This document shows, piece after piece, positions 63,032 to 64,000 of a stretch of DNA of 64,000 nt. The notes under the pieces were generated by a model that did no database searches, was not told the DNA's origin, and was given only the letters and a program-made list of their open reading frames with translations. The stretch lies in contig NC_092676.1 of the NCBI RefSeq assembly GCF_964355755.1, forward strand, positions 6,926,288-6,990,287. Reading direction: 5' to 3'. The stretch comes from Antedon mediterranea (taxonomy: Eukaryota > Echinodermata > Crinoidea > Comatulida > Antedonidae). The position numbers and the translations under genes are program-made. How positions within the stretch are numbered: the stretch's first letter is position 1; the number at the start of each line of letters is the position of its first letter.

Positions 63032-63912
63032 GTAAGTTTATTTAACATAGTGTTTTAATACTGTATAAACATGTGTGTGTGAGAGTTTGTAATGCTGACA
63101 GGATATCATCATTATCTCTATGGTGGTAAAAGCAACTAAATTTTCAACTAATTATTTTCTAAATCAATGCATTTTTAATCTTACAACTTCAGTAAAGAAA
63201 ATGTGTGATTTCATGAGAGATACTCTACTAAATTGTTGTGAAGCAAATGTACAGTATAACAATGGGTATATAGCCCGCAGAACATTTGGTAGACTGCAGA
63301 TGTCATGGTCCAAAACGCGTAAACCCTGGCAAAGCGAGATGCAAACAATTCCTACTACAGTATCTTGTTGAAGTGTCATACGCACTGCTCACGTAACGGC
63401 TTTTCCACTTCACGCCCAGATCAAAACCATGCGACACCCTTCCACAAAATCACTCTCTATCTCTCTAAATAAAAAATAAGCTTTTAGTTTTAAATGTTAT
63501 TTTTTTTTGCAATCTGTGTACTCCTATTTGTGCCATTAACAATCCAAAATTCTGATTACCAATACAAAAGTACAGTGAAGCAGGACATCCCTATCAAAAT
63601 TGTGTTTTTTTTTTGGGGGGGGTTTTTTTCTCACATTGTATTGTATAATTATATTATCAAAATCGTTTGCACTGAACAGTATTATATTTGTTAATCAGGT
63701 GTAAACCATTGACTAGCGAAAGCTATTTGTTTATACCGTTTGGCCTTTGGTGAATAAATAAAGAATTAAATTAAAATATAACACTACTATTTCATTAGGG
63801 GACACATTCCTGTGAAAACGAACATAGGGGAAGTATATTTTATAACACTGTAAAGCCAACCCTATTCAAGAGAGCCTGGAAGCAGAATAGACTGTATTAA
63901 TTCTAAATGTTG
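63032..63912. other. Intron of the Slp gene at the right edge
   Basis: It follows a GTAAGT donor at 63032. The open frame 63120-63371 has no family signature, and joining it in phase was not convincing. A poly-G/poly-T run is at about 63607-63630. Confidence 0.4.
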
Positions 63913-64000
63913 GTATCCAATATGTAATTTGATATATTTTGATCTGTAAACTTAAATTTCACTTTACAGATCAAAATATATCAAATTACATATTGGATAC
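63913..64000. repeat. Perfect 38-bp inverted repeat, 12-base loop
   Basis: The left arm 63913-63950 (starting GTATCCAATATG) and right arm 63963-64000 (ending CATATTGGATAC) are exact reverse complements; the loop 63951-63962 is CTTAAATTTCAC. The window ends at the last matching base, so the arm may be longer. Confidence 0.95.

Noticed and set aside
63120-63371. 83-residue frame as a further Slp exon
   Set aside because: There is an acceptor-like TTCAG inside it, but the frame gives no Slp similarity and the downstream donor is absent before a stop.

Overview
The window is nuclear DNA of an animal. It is AT-rich, its genes are cut into short exons with GT-AG introns, and it is full of small non-autonomous transposons, tRNA-derived SINEs and minisatellites. 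Protein similarity is to vertebrate families at the level expected of an invertebrate deuterostome, and the frequent AGGCCTAGGCCTA runs and SINE types would suit an echinoderm or a relative. That taxonomic guess is inference only.

Five protein-coding genes could be assembled exon by exon, with reading phase agreeing at every junction used. (1) 7888-16047 (+): a 12-exon gene whose N-terminus resembles the OB fold of the shelterin protein TPP1 (ACD) and whose last residues resemble the TIN2-binding tail of TPP1. Its middle is acidic, with tandemly duplicated exons and a 27-bp coding minisatellite. (2) 22161-23297 (-): a complete two-exon Rab GTPase of the RAB39/RAB42 clade. (3) 24223-30291 (+): a complete six-exon SLC35F1/F2-type membrane transporter, divergent from the Rab gene across about 0.9 kb. 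(4) 32626-33794 (+): a complete three-exon Tctex-type dynein light chain (DYNLT1), 113 residues, nearly identical to the vertebrate protein. (5) 55437-63031 (+): the N-terminal Rab-binding part of a synaptotagmin-like protein (SYTL/Slp, granuphilin type). It runs off the right edge before its C2 domains.

The rest is non-coding. Positions 1-5720 hold a decayed array of about 1-1.5 kb units. Positions 16-22 kb hold MITEs and a 51-bp minisatellite. Positions 34-55 kb are mostly unique AT-rich DNA, probably the long 5' region of the SYTL gene, with short tandem arrays. Two MITE families recur across the window: family A (about 140-160 bp, ends near AAAGCTCTGTCTACACTATC, eleven copies or fragments) and family B (about 280-340 bp, ends near TTAAAGATGTATTGTCCC, five copies). 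Three kinds of tRNA-headed SINE, LINE 3' tails and a Penelope-like 3' fragment with a hammerhead-ribozyme-like core are also present.

The five genes have no obvious common pathway. The Rab and the Slp-type Rab effector both act in vesicle traffic, but Slp proteins classically bind RAB27, so their proximity is probably chance. The items most worth following up are the TPP1-like gene with its repeat-expanded middle, the hammerhead-like core, the 155-bp-arm foldback element in the transporter's first intron, and the perfect 38-bp palindrome at the right edge.
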